Shown: positions 1 through 10,598 of the stretch, piece after piece | How the letters are laid out: each line of letters begins with the position of its first letter | Position numbering within the stretch: position 1 is the stretch's first letter | NCBI RefSeq assembly: GCF_963576675.1 | Contig: NC_088915.1 | Coordinates: 86,251,501-86,315,500 of the forward strand | Direction of reading: 5' to 3' | Length of the DNA stretch: 64,000 bases | DNA from: Euphorbia lathyris | Taxonomy: Eukaryota > Streptophyta > Magnoliopsida > Malpighiales > Euphorbiaceae | Notes under the pieces: model-generated | Databases searched by the model: none | Told to the model about the DNA's origin: nothing | The model's input: only the letters and a program-made list of their open reading frames with translations | Made by a program: the position numbers and the translations under genes

Positions 1-328
1 AAGGCGCACTTACAAAAATAAAAATTATAAAAGGCCTAAACCATACGCAGCCCCCTGAACTTACGGGACGACCTATTTGCTCCTTCAACTATTTAAAAAT
101 GGTATTAGCAACCCCCTATTTCATGACAATGTTCTTAAGCATAAATTAATTTTAAAATGCAAAATAAACCCCACGAGCTAAAGTTAAATACCAAATCCTA
201 AGTTCTACTCATGATCAAAAGTCTCCAAATTCATCACTCATGTTGAATTCGAATTCCCCTTGGCTGCTTTTCTATTTGAATTCGATATCTGTATTTTGTT
301 CTACTAAACTTCTTCCTCTTATAATAAA
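1..328. other. Unassigned AT-rich sequence (3' flank or last intron of the OSCA gene)
   Basis: No coding potential seen. The stretch around 38-120 has the CCCCCTGAACTT wording typical of the MITEs elsewhere in this window, so it may be one end of another such element whose partner is outside. The last OSCA exon was looked for here and not found. Confidence 0.4.
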
Positions 329-799
329 GGCTTAATACATCATTTGCCCCCTGAACTTGTCAAAAAAGTTTGATTGGCCCCTGAACTTTCGAAGTGTCTC
401 AATAGCCCCCTAAACTTGCGTAAAATATAATCAGTTAATCACTCGGTTGGAAAAAAAGTAAGTTAAATGCGGAAGATTTATTGCATATATCTTTAAAAAA
501 GTAATACGATCAAGGCCGGGATATGCGGTTCTAATATTAGAGAAACAAATTTTTATAGTTAAGCAAGTAGAACTTCCTTTTTAATCTATTTTATGAATTA
601 TGTAATAACAATCTAAGACGTGTACAATACATATTCCGCATTTAACTTACTTTTTTGCATCCGAGATTATATTATACGCAAATTCGTGGGGCTAAATGAA
701 CATTTTATGCAAGTTTAGGAGGCTATCGAGACACTTTGAAAGTTAAGGGGTCAATCAAGCTTTTTGGACAAGTTCATGGGGCAAATGATGTATTAAGCC
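329..799. mobile_element. MITE with 9-bp target duplication (GGCTTAATAC family)
   Basis: Long terminal inverted repeats start GGCTTAATACATCATTTG and end in the complement. They are flanked on both sides by the exact 9-bp duplication TATAATAAA (320-328 and 800-808). Nine-base duplications are typical of Mutator-type elements. No coding capacity. Sister copies with the same terminus lie at 39294, 50089, 58002 and 60736. Confidence 0.85.
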
Positions 800-807
800 T
801 ATAATAA

Positions 808-902
808 ATGGCGCAAAATGGCGCACCAGGAGCGTGCCATGCCATGGGGGTGTCATGGCGCTAAGGCCTGCGCCTGGTGTGCCATGCGCCAAAGGCATGC
901 CT
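808..902. repeat. Short GC-rich palindromic block
   Basis: About 95 bases much richer in GC than their surroundings, built from repeated GGCGCA/TGCGCC, GCCATG and GGCATGCC words that can pair internally. It sits directly beside the MITE at 329-799. Origin unknown. Confidence 0.4.
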
Positions 903-1040
903 TTAATAACTATGCGTCTAATAGACTTTTCCCGGACATTATCAATTAAATATGAGAATACTTAGCAACTCATATATCAGCAAGGAAAATCAACTTGAAG
1001 CTCTTACAGAAAACACACGAGAATAAACGAAACAAGCCAA

Positions 1041-1224
1041 GGGTGGCCCGGTGCACTACACGTCACTGCTAAACGAGGGTCCGGGAAGGGGTCCCACCAC
1101 AAGGCTGTATTGGAGGCAAGCCTTCCCCTGCCAATTTTTTTGGCAAGAGGCCGCTCCTAAGACTCGAACGTGACCTCTCGGTCACACGACAACAACGCTT
1201 ACCGTTGCGCCAAGGCTCGCCCTC
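1041..1224 (-). mobile_element. Au-type SINE in the last OSCA intron
   Basis: Read on the minus strand it starts GAGGGCGAGCCTTGGCGCAA (tRNA-like box A region), has a box-B-like GTTCGAGTC, and ends in the CGGACCC...CCGGGCC block characteristic of plant Au SINEs. It is flanked by 16-bp target duplications that differ at one base (1025-1040 and 1225-1240). The paralogous intron near 49005-49025 has the same site without the SINE, so this insertion followed the duplication. A second copy lies at 47900-48099. Confidence 0.9.
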
Positions 1225-1290
1225 AAACGGAACAAGCCAATTGAAAAAAAATAAAGCGACATTTGGAATAAAGACGATACAAATGCATAC

Positions 1291-4200
1291 CTGTAACGGA
1301 AATCTAACAAACGCAGGTTCATAGCGGCCTTTGCAGTATCTATAAAACCATATTGTGAGTACAGAAAGCACAACGAGAAATGGCGTTGACTGAGCAGCTT
1401 TCTTTGTACTCAACAATCCAATCAGAAGCACCTGTGATATAAGAAGAGCAACAATGACACGTCCATGAACATCGGGCCAGAAAGCTGCAGCGCTTTCGTA
1501 CTCTTGGTTGTAAACATTTATGATCTGCAATTTTCACACACGAACGAAAAGGTTAAAAATATCCCAAGTCATAATGTGTCCTCCACATTTCGAGCTCTCC
1601 GAATTAGTAGTATTTGAGTTCATACGCTTAAGAGGTATCTCGGTCAGCTGAAATTATTTGATGAACTTTATACAATAGAAAGATGGAGTGTTTACCTGAT
1701 GACGGAACACAACATAAGCGAAGGCAAAGAAAATTATTATGAACGGGAGGAGGACCGGTGTTACTGTTGCGTATACAAGACCTAAGAGAAAATAGAATTG
1801 TATACGAGGTTCCCCGTTGTTGAAACTGAGACCACCCGGATACATAGCCTCTTCCCTATCCTTTTCGGTCTTGACTAGCAAGGAATTCTTCAGGTGGTAC
1901 AGAATTAGACGTCTCACCATCAAAACTTCTGCTGCTATTCCAGCCCATCCATCGACCATTATGTAGGTAATGAAGAAAGTTGCTTTGATTGGAATAGCCA
2001 CACCAATTGTTTCCGGAATTCTGCAATGTTTATAAATTAATAAAAGTTAGGATAAATATGAATCACCATTGAAATTTCAAAAATAAAAAAAAAAGACTTT
2101 AATAATATGTTGCACGGAAACGGAAACGGGAAATGAAACCGAAATGGAAACAGATACCGGGAAACGTTATTTCTAAGAAAAATTAGCTGTGAAACGGTAA
2201 TGGAAACAGAAAAGAAACCGAAACGGAAATGGAAATGGACACGAAACGTGGAAATACTAATAAAGAAGAGTTTTTGTGCAGAAAATGACAAGTTCTCGGC
2301 CAAATTCATTGAAGACCATGGTTGTTAACATCCGACAGCATTGAGCCTAAACTCGTCATTTTCGGCTCAAATCATCCAAGAATAAGACATGCCTAAACCA
2401 TATGAAGACATGTGCCCAAAATCCATGGAATGCAGACTGGTACGTGTCTAGACGAGCTCATTTGAGCGGAAAATGACAAGTTCTCGGTCAAATTCATTGA
2501 AGAGCATGGTTGTTAACATTCGACAGAAATTTGAGCCTAAACTCGTCATTTTCGGCCCAAATCATCCAAGAATAAGACATGCCTAAACCATATGAAGACT
2601 TGTGCACAAAATCCACGGAATGCAGACTGGTACGTGTCTAGAAGAGCTGATTTGAGCGGAAAATGACAAGTTCTCGGTCAAATTCATTGAAGAGCATGGT
2701 TGTTAACATCCGACAGCATTGAGCCTAAACTCGTCATTATCATTTTCGGCTCAAATCATCCAAGAATAGAACATGCCTAAACCATATGAAGACATGTGCC
2801 AAAAATCCATGGAATGCAGACAGGTACGTGTCTAGAAGAGCTCATTTGAGAGGAAAATGACAAGTTCTCGGTCAAATTCATTGAAGACCATGGTTGTTAA
2901 CATCCCTAAACTCGTCATTTTCGGCTCAAATCATCCAAGAATAAGACATGCCTAAGCCATATGAAGACATGTGCCCAAAATCCACGGAATGCAGACTGGT
3001 ACGTGTCTAGAAGAGCTGATTTGAGCGGAAAATGACGAGTTCTAGGTCAAATTAATTGAAGAGCATGGTTGTTCAAATGGTAGGAGAAACATACTCTTTA
3101 GTAGACTGCTTGATAAAAGTATTCAGTTGTTCAAATGCAGTTCCGGTGATTATGCTCCCAAGAAATACATTCACGACGTTAAAAATGTAGAATCGTGTTG
3201 CTGCTCGTCTTTCCAGAGACGACAGAGATAAGAAGCCTTCGAATTTAGACATGACCATCAATATTGATGGTAGAAAGATCAAGAAAAGCTTCAATACAAT
3301 TCCAGGTAGAAAACCTTGGATAACCGATTTGATAAATGGTCTGCATTATTAATCAAGGAAAGTTAGTATTAATGTAAGAAAAAAAAATAGCTTAATGCAT
3401 ATTTACACGGGTAAATTACATACATGGTGTACAACTTTTGTCATATTTCACACTTAGTTATACAACCTTTTAGTCATCCTCTAAAGTGTACAGTCAGTAA
3501 TTGTGACAGGTCAACATGAAGTCAATGCGCCATGTCAGCAATCTGACCTCCATAAAAGTCAAAATTGCTGACGTGGTGCGTTGACTGGTCAACTTTTGAC
3601 TTTTATGGAGGTCAAATTGCTAACATGGCACGTTGAGCAGTCACAATTACCGGCTCTACACTTTAGTGGGAGGTCACCAAAAGGTTGTACACTTTAGTGT
3701 GCAAAATTGAATGTTGTACACCAAAGTGTGAAATAGGACAAGGGTTGTACACCAAAGTGTGAAATAGGACAAAGTTTGTACACCAGGTATGTAATTTATC
3801 CATATTTACACCCTCAAACTTGACAAGTTTTGCCTATTAACCTCCTCAACTTTTAAAATAACTTATCAAATACTTATAGTTGGCTTTAAAACCCTATCAC
3901 ACACCTATAGTTGGCTCATTCAGACCTCCTGCACACAAAATCGTTGATCTGTCATCTTTGACATGGGTGGCATTTGCGTGCTACAGAAAAAAAAAAAAAA
4001 AAAAAACGCGTGAATTCGTTCTGTATGACACTCATTTGTCATTTTGACAGATCAATGATTTGTGTGGAGAAGGTCTAAATGAGCCAACTATAGGTGTGTG
4101 ATAGGTTTTTAAACCAATTAGAAATGTGTGATAGGTTATTTTAAAAGTTCAGGATGATAATAGGCAAAACTTGAGCAGTTTAAGGGCATAAATATGCATT

Positions 4201-7200
4201 AAGCTGAAATAAAAAATCTTACTGTCAACTAGAGATTGCGGAAAGATCACTAACGTTTCAATAATGGGCTTCAAAAAGGCAGCCCGTTTCTCAATTCCCT
4301 CAATGCTTGCAAGAGATTGCACAAATGCAATTGGGATTATGAAAAAGAAGGTTAGAAAAAAGAATGCAACACTCATTATCAGTCTCCTAACCGTGAGCGA
4401 AACATACGGTATGGCTAGATTTCGCCAATATACATCACGTGGCTCGGGAGCCCATTCTGTTAACCACATAGTTGGATTTCTCGTTTGTTGAGTTTGTGCA
4501 CAAACAGCTGCACTCCATCGACTTTTGAACGAAACAAATGCAGCTGGCATGATAGACTTCGGATCCTTTTCGACCCTTCCCCTCTCATCTACTATCTGGA
4601 TAAGCAACATGGACAATTCACGATCGAAAATTAGAGCTTCGATGGTGATAAAAAAAATATATATATATATATTCAACAGAAAAATACAAGCATAATTATC
4701 GTCCTCCGGCATAAAATTCCCCCTTAATTTCTTCTCTAAAGCTATTTGGTACAAGTTTGCCAATCAGCAATCACAGAAAGACTGCAATGTCCAAGTACTA
4801 CTATGGAAGTAGAACGGTAAATGAGCCGAGCAGCTCAGTAGGGCTGTAAATGAGCCAAGCCACTCATGAGCGGCTCGGTGTTTGGCTCAATAAAAGCTCA
4901 ACCATGTTTGGCTCGATTTATAAACAAGCCGAGCTTGAGCTCAGGGAAGCTCAGCTCGATAGCTCGCGAGCAAGCTCGATTAAGGTTCACGAACAAGCTT
5001 GATTATAATATGGGTAAAGTTCAAATAAAACCCCTGTGGTTTCACTAATTTTCAGATAAAGGACTGTGTTTTACTTTTTGTCAAAACGAGGACAGAGGTT
5101 TTCAAATTTAGCAAAATAAGGACTTTTTCGATTAATACTATTAAAATCACCCTTGACGACTTCAAAAATGACATATTTTAAAAACTACTAATATTCTAAG
5201 CAACTTTAATTCTTCAACTTTTTTATTTCGAGTTTATTTAGATGATATTTGGTAAAGAGAGAGAAAGTTAATGTTTAGAGAGAAAGTTCCAAAAAAGATG
5301 ATTTTCTAAAATCGAAAATGAAGTTCCATAGAAAATATGGCATTGAACAACTTTAATTCTTGAAAATTTTCATTTTCAGATCGTTAAAGATAGTTTTAAT
5401 AGCATTATTAAAAGTGTGAAACCTCAATCCTCGTTTTGACAAAAAGTAAACCATAGTCCTTTATCTGAAAATTAGTAAAACCACAGGGGTTTTAATTTGA
5501 ACTTTACCTTATAATATTAATGAACATGCTCGTGAGCAAGCTTGTTTCAATTATTTTTTAATAATAGTAATTATATAAAGGGGGAAATGTAAAACAACGT
5601 AGTTTTGTGTAAACTTTAGTTTTGTAGGTGTCAAAACTATGTAGTTTTGTGTTAAAGAAATTTCAAATGAAGATAATGGATGAGTTGTTCACGAGCGAAG
5701 TTCGTGAACAGAATTAACGAGATGCTCACGAACTGGATGTTGAGTTCGAGCTAGTCAATTTTCCAACTCGCCTTGATTACATCCCTTTATGGAAGGACAC
5801 CAAATAAATTTGCCCCTAAGATTAATAGGAAAGATCAATTTTACCCTTATTATACAAAATAGCGGAATTATGCTCCCACACTAGAAAGTTTAACTCAATT
5901 GTACCCTCATAACAATCTAATTATGTTTTAACCTTTTCTAAGTAAATAACGATGAAAATTAGTGATGAAACTCCGTGGAAAAGGGTAAATTGAGCTAGTG
6001 TTTGTACCATCAGGGAAAAATTGAGCCGTTTTCTACAATGACGGAAAAATTTAACTTCCCTGATAACCTTACGATAAAAATGGACCCTTTTCCTTATATC
6101 TTTTAAAAATTTAAAGACAAATAAACACTTATTGAAAAACTTCCGGTTGCAACTTACTTCTTTTGATAGTTTCTCAATCGCGGATGTGTAATGTTCAATT
6201 GCGTCCACCTTTTTGCCCCAAAGTCCAAGAAAACCAGTCTGCGAGAGCAAGAGCGAACAAAAATTAGCTCAGAAATCATATTTGAACATGAATCATCAGT
6301 CTCGAAAGACGCATTTCAAAGTACCTTCATAGTCGGCTTCAGAGCTTGGTTCTTAGAATACTTGATTTGATAGTAGTCGAGCCAATTCTTCATCTTTTTT
6401 TTCTTCTTTACCAATTTAGCTAGTTTGTTTGCATTATAGACGAGCTGCATCACTTCTCTAAATTAAGAACCGTTTTTGACAGAATAAACATATCAGCTTT
6501 TCGGAAAATTACCTGATGTGTAAGATACTGATCCGGATGATTAACCAGAAAAAAGTGCTCCACTAGCTCACTTACAGATTCATCTGCATCTGGAGGCACG
6601 TTCTTAACGAGGACCTATGGAGATTGATACTAGTAAGTTGTGCCAAACACACGATTGAAAACATAATATCTGAAATTTAACACGGGCGGGGGTAACTGAT
6701 CTTACTGTAAATTGATTTGGACGACGTTTTTCTGAGGAAATAAAATTCAACCGCATATTAGCAACTGTTTCATACTCCTTCAGTAACACGAAGCAGGTCC
6801 AGAAAGTAACGGCATATGACATCACTATATGCGTCCAATATCTGAAAAATCAATATATTAACATGAGTGAATAACATTACAATAAAGGAATAAAGCTGTC
6901 AAAGCACAAAGGAGAAAAAACTAATACTTAAACTGAGAAATACGAATTAACTAAGTCAAAATAGCTGCAATGAACAAAGATTCTGAGAATTTTGCTCAGA
7001 CACAAGTAATAAAACGGGATTTTTACTCGGAACAATGCTCGCAAAGAGCATTATTCCTTTCAAATAGCCCGGTTAGAAATTATTCCAGAGTAGTGTTGGG
7101 TTAACTAGGGTAAAGTCAGACGAAGTTCATCCGACTTCTTTACAAAAAGCGTCACCCAAGCATTTAAGCTTGGTTATGCTTCCCAACAAAGAAGTCGGAT

Positions 7201-8177
7201 GAACTTCATCCGACTTCCTAACCAACCAAATAACTTATAACTACCCAAAGTCTTTTTTTTCTCCATGTTTATACCAACTTTATAATCAACAAGGAAGTCG
7301 GATGAAGTTCATCCGATTTCCTTGCAACTTGAAGTCGGATGAAGTTAATCCCACTAAAACGTAACCCAAGCTTAGAAGCTTGAGTTACACACTTTGTAAA
7401 AAATTTGTACAAACTTCGTCCAACTTCTTTACAGTTTTGAAGTCGGACCAACTTGAGCGAACTTTCAGTCTAGTTAACTCAACACTATCTAAGAAATAAT
7501 TTTTTAACGGATTTTTTTAAAGGAATAATGCTCATTTGGAGCATTATTCGGAGTAAAAATCCAATAAAACGTCAATAAACGAATAAGTCAAAAAGACTAG
7601 GCAGCAATAAGGAGGGCGGTCTCTTACCTATCCGATCCAAGAGGTATATTCGAAATCGAGAGCTTATCGATATTGCTGGAAGTCACATTTACAATTGCCA
7701 AGCTGCCATTAGACCAATTAACCGGAACCAAGATAGCCCAAGCAAGGATTGTAATAGGAACAAAAATCTTAAGTCTACATCACAAACAACAACAACAACA
7801 ACAAAAAGATTAACTCCAATAAACTACATTAACTAAACCCGGATTAAAAACGAACTAACTCCTTACCCTATCAAGTAAATCCGCAAGTAAACAGCATAAT
7901 CCAACCCAGCATGTTCAATAAGCTCAGGTTCAGGCATTCTAAGTGCTTCTGGCATCCAATTTAGGAATCTCAGGTAAGATCTAAAGTCTAAATTGACAAA
8001 ACGGGTCACAAAACCCGAATGAGTCGGACTACCTCTCATCCCCATAACATACCATTTAGGAAAGTAAACCCTATCATTAAAGGGCTGTAATCTCAAAATT
8101 GCAAAAGCTACAAGGAAAATAAATGCACTCAAAAGATTTATAGCTGCTGAAACCCCAATATCTCCTAGAGTCGCCAT
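1291..8177 (-). CDS. OSCA1-like: OSCA1/CSC1-like hyperosmolality-gated Ca2+-permeable channel (3'-partial gene, ten exons)
   Basis: Family: plant OSCA/CSC1 (DUF221, TMEM16-related) mechanosensitive non-selective cation channels of the plasma membrane, which open on membrane tension or hyperosmotic stress. Exons, by splice sites and protein similarity: 8177-7867, 7774-7628, 6841-6706, 6614-6513, 6444-6325, 6238-6158, 4595-4255, 3340-3095, 2020-1696 and 1524-1291. They have GT/AG borders and join without a stop to 681 codons. Diagnostic stretches: MATLGDIGVSAAINLL start, LRLQPFNDRVYFPKWY, KEYETVANMRL, AAFVSFKSRWSAAVCAQ, TRNPTMWLTEWAPEPRD, FFFLTFFFIIPIAFVQSL, FFITYIMVDGWAG, VKTEKDREEAM and YNQEYESAAAFWPDVHGRV. 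The final exon (about 90 codons) lies left of base 1; its likely content is visible in the pseudogene copy at about 49404-49641. The exon at 8189-8177 has an acceptor just before the ATG, so an intron splits the 5' UTR. No coding lesion seen. The exon map is by eye; individual splice sites could shift slightly. Confidence 0.9.
2106..2275. repeat. Purine-rich GGAAACGG-type low-complexity tract
   Basis: Irregular repeats of GGAAACGG/GAAACCGAAA inside OSCA intron 8. A related, complementary tract is present at about 48260-48430 in the inverted OSCA copy, so it predates that duplication. Confidence 0.6.
2281..3072. repeat. Tandem satellite, about 188-bp unit, 4.2 copies, in OSCA intron 8
   Basis: The word GAAAATGACAAGTTCTCGG (one base differs in the last copy) recurs at 2281, 2469, 2659, 2853 and 3028, giving periods of 188, 190, 194 and 175. 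Each unit also contains CTCGTCATTTTCGGCTC, roughly the complement of its start, so each can fold on itself. The inverted paralogue holds only one copy (about 46845-46990), so the array expanded in this locus or contracted in the other. Confidence 0.9.
3391..4203. mobile_element. Fold-back MITE with very long inverted repeats (outer element)
   Basis: The left arm from CTTAATGCATATTTAC and the right arm ending GTAAATATGCATTAAGC-type sequence (read in complement) match over about 150 bases, including the blocks AAGTTTTGCCTATTA and CACACCTATAGTTGGCTCA. The left arm is interrupted close to its tip by the element at 3409-3801. It lies in OSCA intron 7. Target duplication not resolved. Confidence 0.75.
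3409..3801. mobile_element. MITE nested in the tip of the outer fold-back MITE
   Basis: Termini GGGTAAATTACATAC and GTATGTAATTTATCC are inverted repeats. They are flanked by a direct duplication ATATTTACAC (3399-3408 and 3802-3811); nine of the ten bases would fit a Mutator-type duplication. Internal words about a 'CACTTTAGTG' hinge are also inverted. Confidence 0.8.
4810..5787. mobile_element. hAT-type MITE rich in GAGC/GCTC words, with a nested insertion
   Basis: Ends resemble TAGGGCTGTAAATGAGCC and are flanked by the 8-bp duplication TATGGAAG (4802-4809 and 5788-5795), the size expected for hAT. The interior is full of GAGCTCG/CGAGCTTG words. It sits in OSCA intron 6. A partial copy at about 46078-46320 in the inverted paralogue shows it was there before the duplication. 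Related copies: 23253-23898 and 58080-58560. Confidence 0.75.
5012..5508. mobile_element. MITE nested in the intron-6 hAT MITE
   Basis: Inverted ends of about 50 bases (GGGTAAAGTTCAAATAAAAC and complement, including CCACAGGGGTTTTA). The exact 9-bp duplication TTATAATAT is at 5003-5011 and 5509-5517. The paralogous site near 46180 is empty, confirming the ends and showing that insertion followed the OSCA duplication. Confidence 0.9.
7017..7562. mobile_element. Mutator-like MITE with an internal palindromic array, in OSCA intron 2
   Basis: Inverted ends GGATTTTTACTCGGAAC.../...GGAGTAAAAATCC extend over about 45 bases with a further inner hairpin (ATGCTC...GAGCATTATTCC). The exact 9-bp duplication AATAAAACG is at 7008-7016 and 7563-7571. 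The middle (7110-7450) repeats the palindromic word GAAGTCGGATGAA/TTCATCCGACTTC several times in both orientations. Confidence 0.9.
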
Positions 8178-8618
8178 TTATATTGATCTGCAGAAAAAGA
8201 AGAAGCAATGAAATTAGAATCATAATCCTACAATTCAAGCATTCAATTAGGAAAACTCAGTCTATAAGAACCTTACTTGGCTGAAATTGAATTTGTTCCT
8301 CAAATTCTAACCAATGAGTCTCAGAAATTGGGGGTTTTCAGAAAGTTGAATAAGGGAGTGTTTGGATTTGCTTTTTAGCTGCTGAAACCCCAATATCTGC
8401 TAGAGTTGCCATCTATATTGATCTGCAAAACAAGAAGAAACAATGAAATTAGAATCATAATCCTACAATTCAAGCATTCAATTAGAAAAACTCAGTCTAT
8501 AAGAACCTTACTTGGCTGAAATTGAATTTGTTCCTCAAATTCTAACCAATGGCTTCTCAGAAATTGGGGGTTTTCAGAAAGTTGAATAAGGGAGTCTTTG
8601 GATTTGCTTTTTAGTTCA
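8136..8618 (-). repeat. Tandem duplication across the OSCA start codon and 5'-UTR intron
   Basis: 8136-8378 and 8379-8618 are near-identical direct copies (about 240 bases). Each holds the 5'-UTR exon end, a short intron, the acceptor TCTGCAG/TTTGCAG and the first 12 codons. The outer copy has its own ATG near 8413 but runs out of the duplication after 12 codons and soon meets a stop. Only the inner ATG at 8177 leads into the gene, so it was chosen as the start. Confidence 0.85.
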
Positions 8619-8925
8619 ACCTAAGCAACAGTATGATTCCCAATTTCCACTAGTTGTGGAGGATAAGTATTGAAGAAGCAAACAAACACAACTTTACTTA
8701 GAAAATCAAACCTAATATAATAAGAAGTAGTAACAAACAATCTTCAGCAGAGAGTATTGTATGTTATTCTTAAAATTGCAGAGTATATATATGAATAACT
8801 GAATGTTGGGGATTATTACTATTAGTGAGAAAAGTAATGATTTTTATATTCATTTTTTCAAGGGTAAGTGAGATTATAAAAGATTAGACTTTTCGATTTG
8901 GGGGTTAGTTTTACTTGCTTTATTA

Positions 8926-9736
8926 GGGTAAATTACACCTATGGCCACTGAACTTTACTAATTTTTAGGGTATAGCTATTGAACTTCAAAATATAATATA
9001 AAAGCTACTAAACTTCACATTTGTTACATCTACGTCCATTAAACTTTAATCAACGCTTCAAAATAACCGTTGAAGGTCTCAAAATAAAAAATTCCAGAAT
9101 TAATGACATTGTAAAAATCTTTAATTCTTGAAAATTTTAATTTCGAGATCATTTAGGCGTTGTTTAGATGGGAGAAAAAATGAATTTTTAATAGATAGAA
9201 AACTCCAAAATTGGTGAATTTAAAAAATTAAAAATATAGTTTCATGGTAAATATCGTACTGAACAATTTTAGTTTTTAATTATCTTCATTTTAAAATCGT
9301 TAAGAGTCTTTTTGAGAAATTGATTAAAGTGATCACTAGTATAACAAAATGTAAAGTTCAATAACTTTTATACTATATTGTGAAGTTCGGTGTTAATACC
9401 TTAAAAATTAATGATATTCTAAACAACTTTAATTCTTGAAAAATTTTATTTTGGTGTCATTTATGTGTGTTCAGATCAGAGAAAAAAAATGAATTATTAT
9501 AAGGAGAAAGCTCCAAAAATTGTGATTTTGAAAAATAAAAAATATGGTTTTATAATAAATATTATTTTTAAACAACTTTATTTCTTAAATATTTTTATTT
9601 TAAGGCCGTTAAAGGTATTTTTGAGAAATTAGTTAAAGTTGAGTTAAAGTTCAATGGCTTCTATGTTATATTTTTGAAGTTTAACCCTATACCTTGAAAA
9701 TTAGTAAAGTTCAATGGCCATGGCTGTAATTTACCC
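8926..9736. mobile_element. MITE, GGGTAAATTAC-ended, upstream of the OSCA gene
   Basis: Inverted ends GGGTAAATTACACC and GGTGTAATTT-type complement, continuing through a block about 'GAACTTTACTAATTTT' on both sides (about 45 bases). The interior has degenerate repeats of an AATTCTTGAAAATTTT block. Target duplication is not clean (CTTTATTA versus TTTATCATT). Confidence 0.7.
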
Positions 9737-9740
9737 TTTA

Positions 9741-10089
9741 TCATTACGTGGTAGGAGAGAGAGAAGTGAGATCAGTCTTACTTGTACCATGTCGGCAACA
9801 TGCCACGTGGATTTATAAACGGCTTCTTCTGCAAATCGGATAGGATGTACAGTGTTCTAGTCCATAAAACGCTGCGTTTCGAGGTTAATGATGGAGTGAT
9901 GTGAAGCGTAGTTTTTCCGTGGTCGAATCTATGGTGGGTGACAGCAAATGGATGATGTAGTAGCCTGAATTAATGGACTTCTTTTTTCTTAGGTCGGATT
10001 AATTGATTTGATTTTATATTAATTAAATTAAAATTTAGAGAAAAGTATAAACATATAAATTTTGTGATTTGACAGAAAAAGAAAAGCTA
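9741..10089. other. Short unassigned spacer between MITE and LINE
   Basis: About 350 bases between the MITE and the LINE poly(A) end. No open frame of note, no recognised repeat ends. It could contain the promoter-side flank of the OSCA gene, but nothing diagnostic was seen. Confidence 0.3.
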
Positions 10090-10239
10090 TTTTTTTTTTT
10101 TTTGAAACAAAGAAGAAATATTATTAAGGAATAAAAGCCAACCAATCTAAATGTAACAAAGGCCGAATAAAATCTGGAGAAAGAACAAACGAATAAGGGC
10201 TAGCATAAGAACGTGACCCCGTGCCAAAGCATGAGCGAC

Positions 10240-10598
10240 TGATAAACCCAATTTCCACTCTTCGAGCGAGTGTCAGCTCCAGAAGTTAAAGAAAGAGAAT
10301 AGACTTGATATTATTGCTTGCCAAACTAAAGAACAATTGAGGGCTATATATATAGCCTTAAGAATCCAAAACCAAAAAGGAAAAACAGAATCCAAAACCA
10401 AAAAGGAAAACAAGACATAACTTCTTAAACAACTAGGATACTAAAAATAGAAAACTAATCCTAACTTATTAAGGATTATTCCAATCCTAACTTATTAAGG
10501 ATTATTCCATCACATAATCAGTTTGCCATGTTGGCACATGTCGAACCCGACTACTCCGTCTTCTGACATTTCCGCCATCATCAATAGGGGTCGTATCA
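10240..10598 (-). repeat. 3' LTR of the Ty3/gypsy element
   Basis: 359 bp. On the minus strand it starts TGATACGACC and ends GGGTTTATCA. A polypurine tract sits directly before it (rc of 10599-10610, GATGGGAGGAG). It contains the last 33 codons of pol. Confidence 0.95.

Noticed and set aside
1041..1224. tRNA gene suggested by box A/B-like sequence (also 47900-48099)
   Set aside because: No cloverleaf; the sequence continues into the Au SINE body and has target duplications.
2037..2309. Minus-strand 90-codon open frame in OSCA intron 8
   Set aside because: Low-complexity Phe/His-rich translation of the purine-rich tract; lies between two well-defined OSCA exons.
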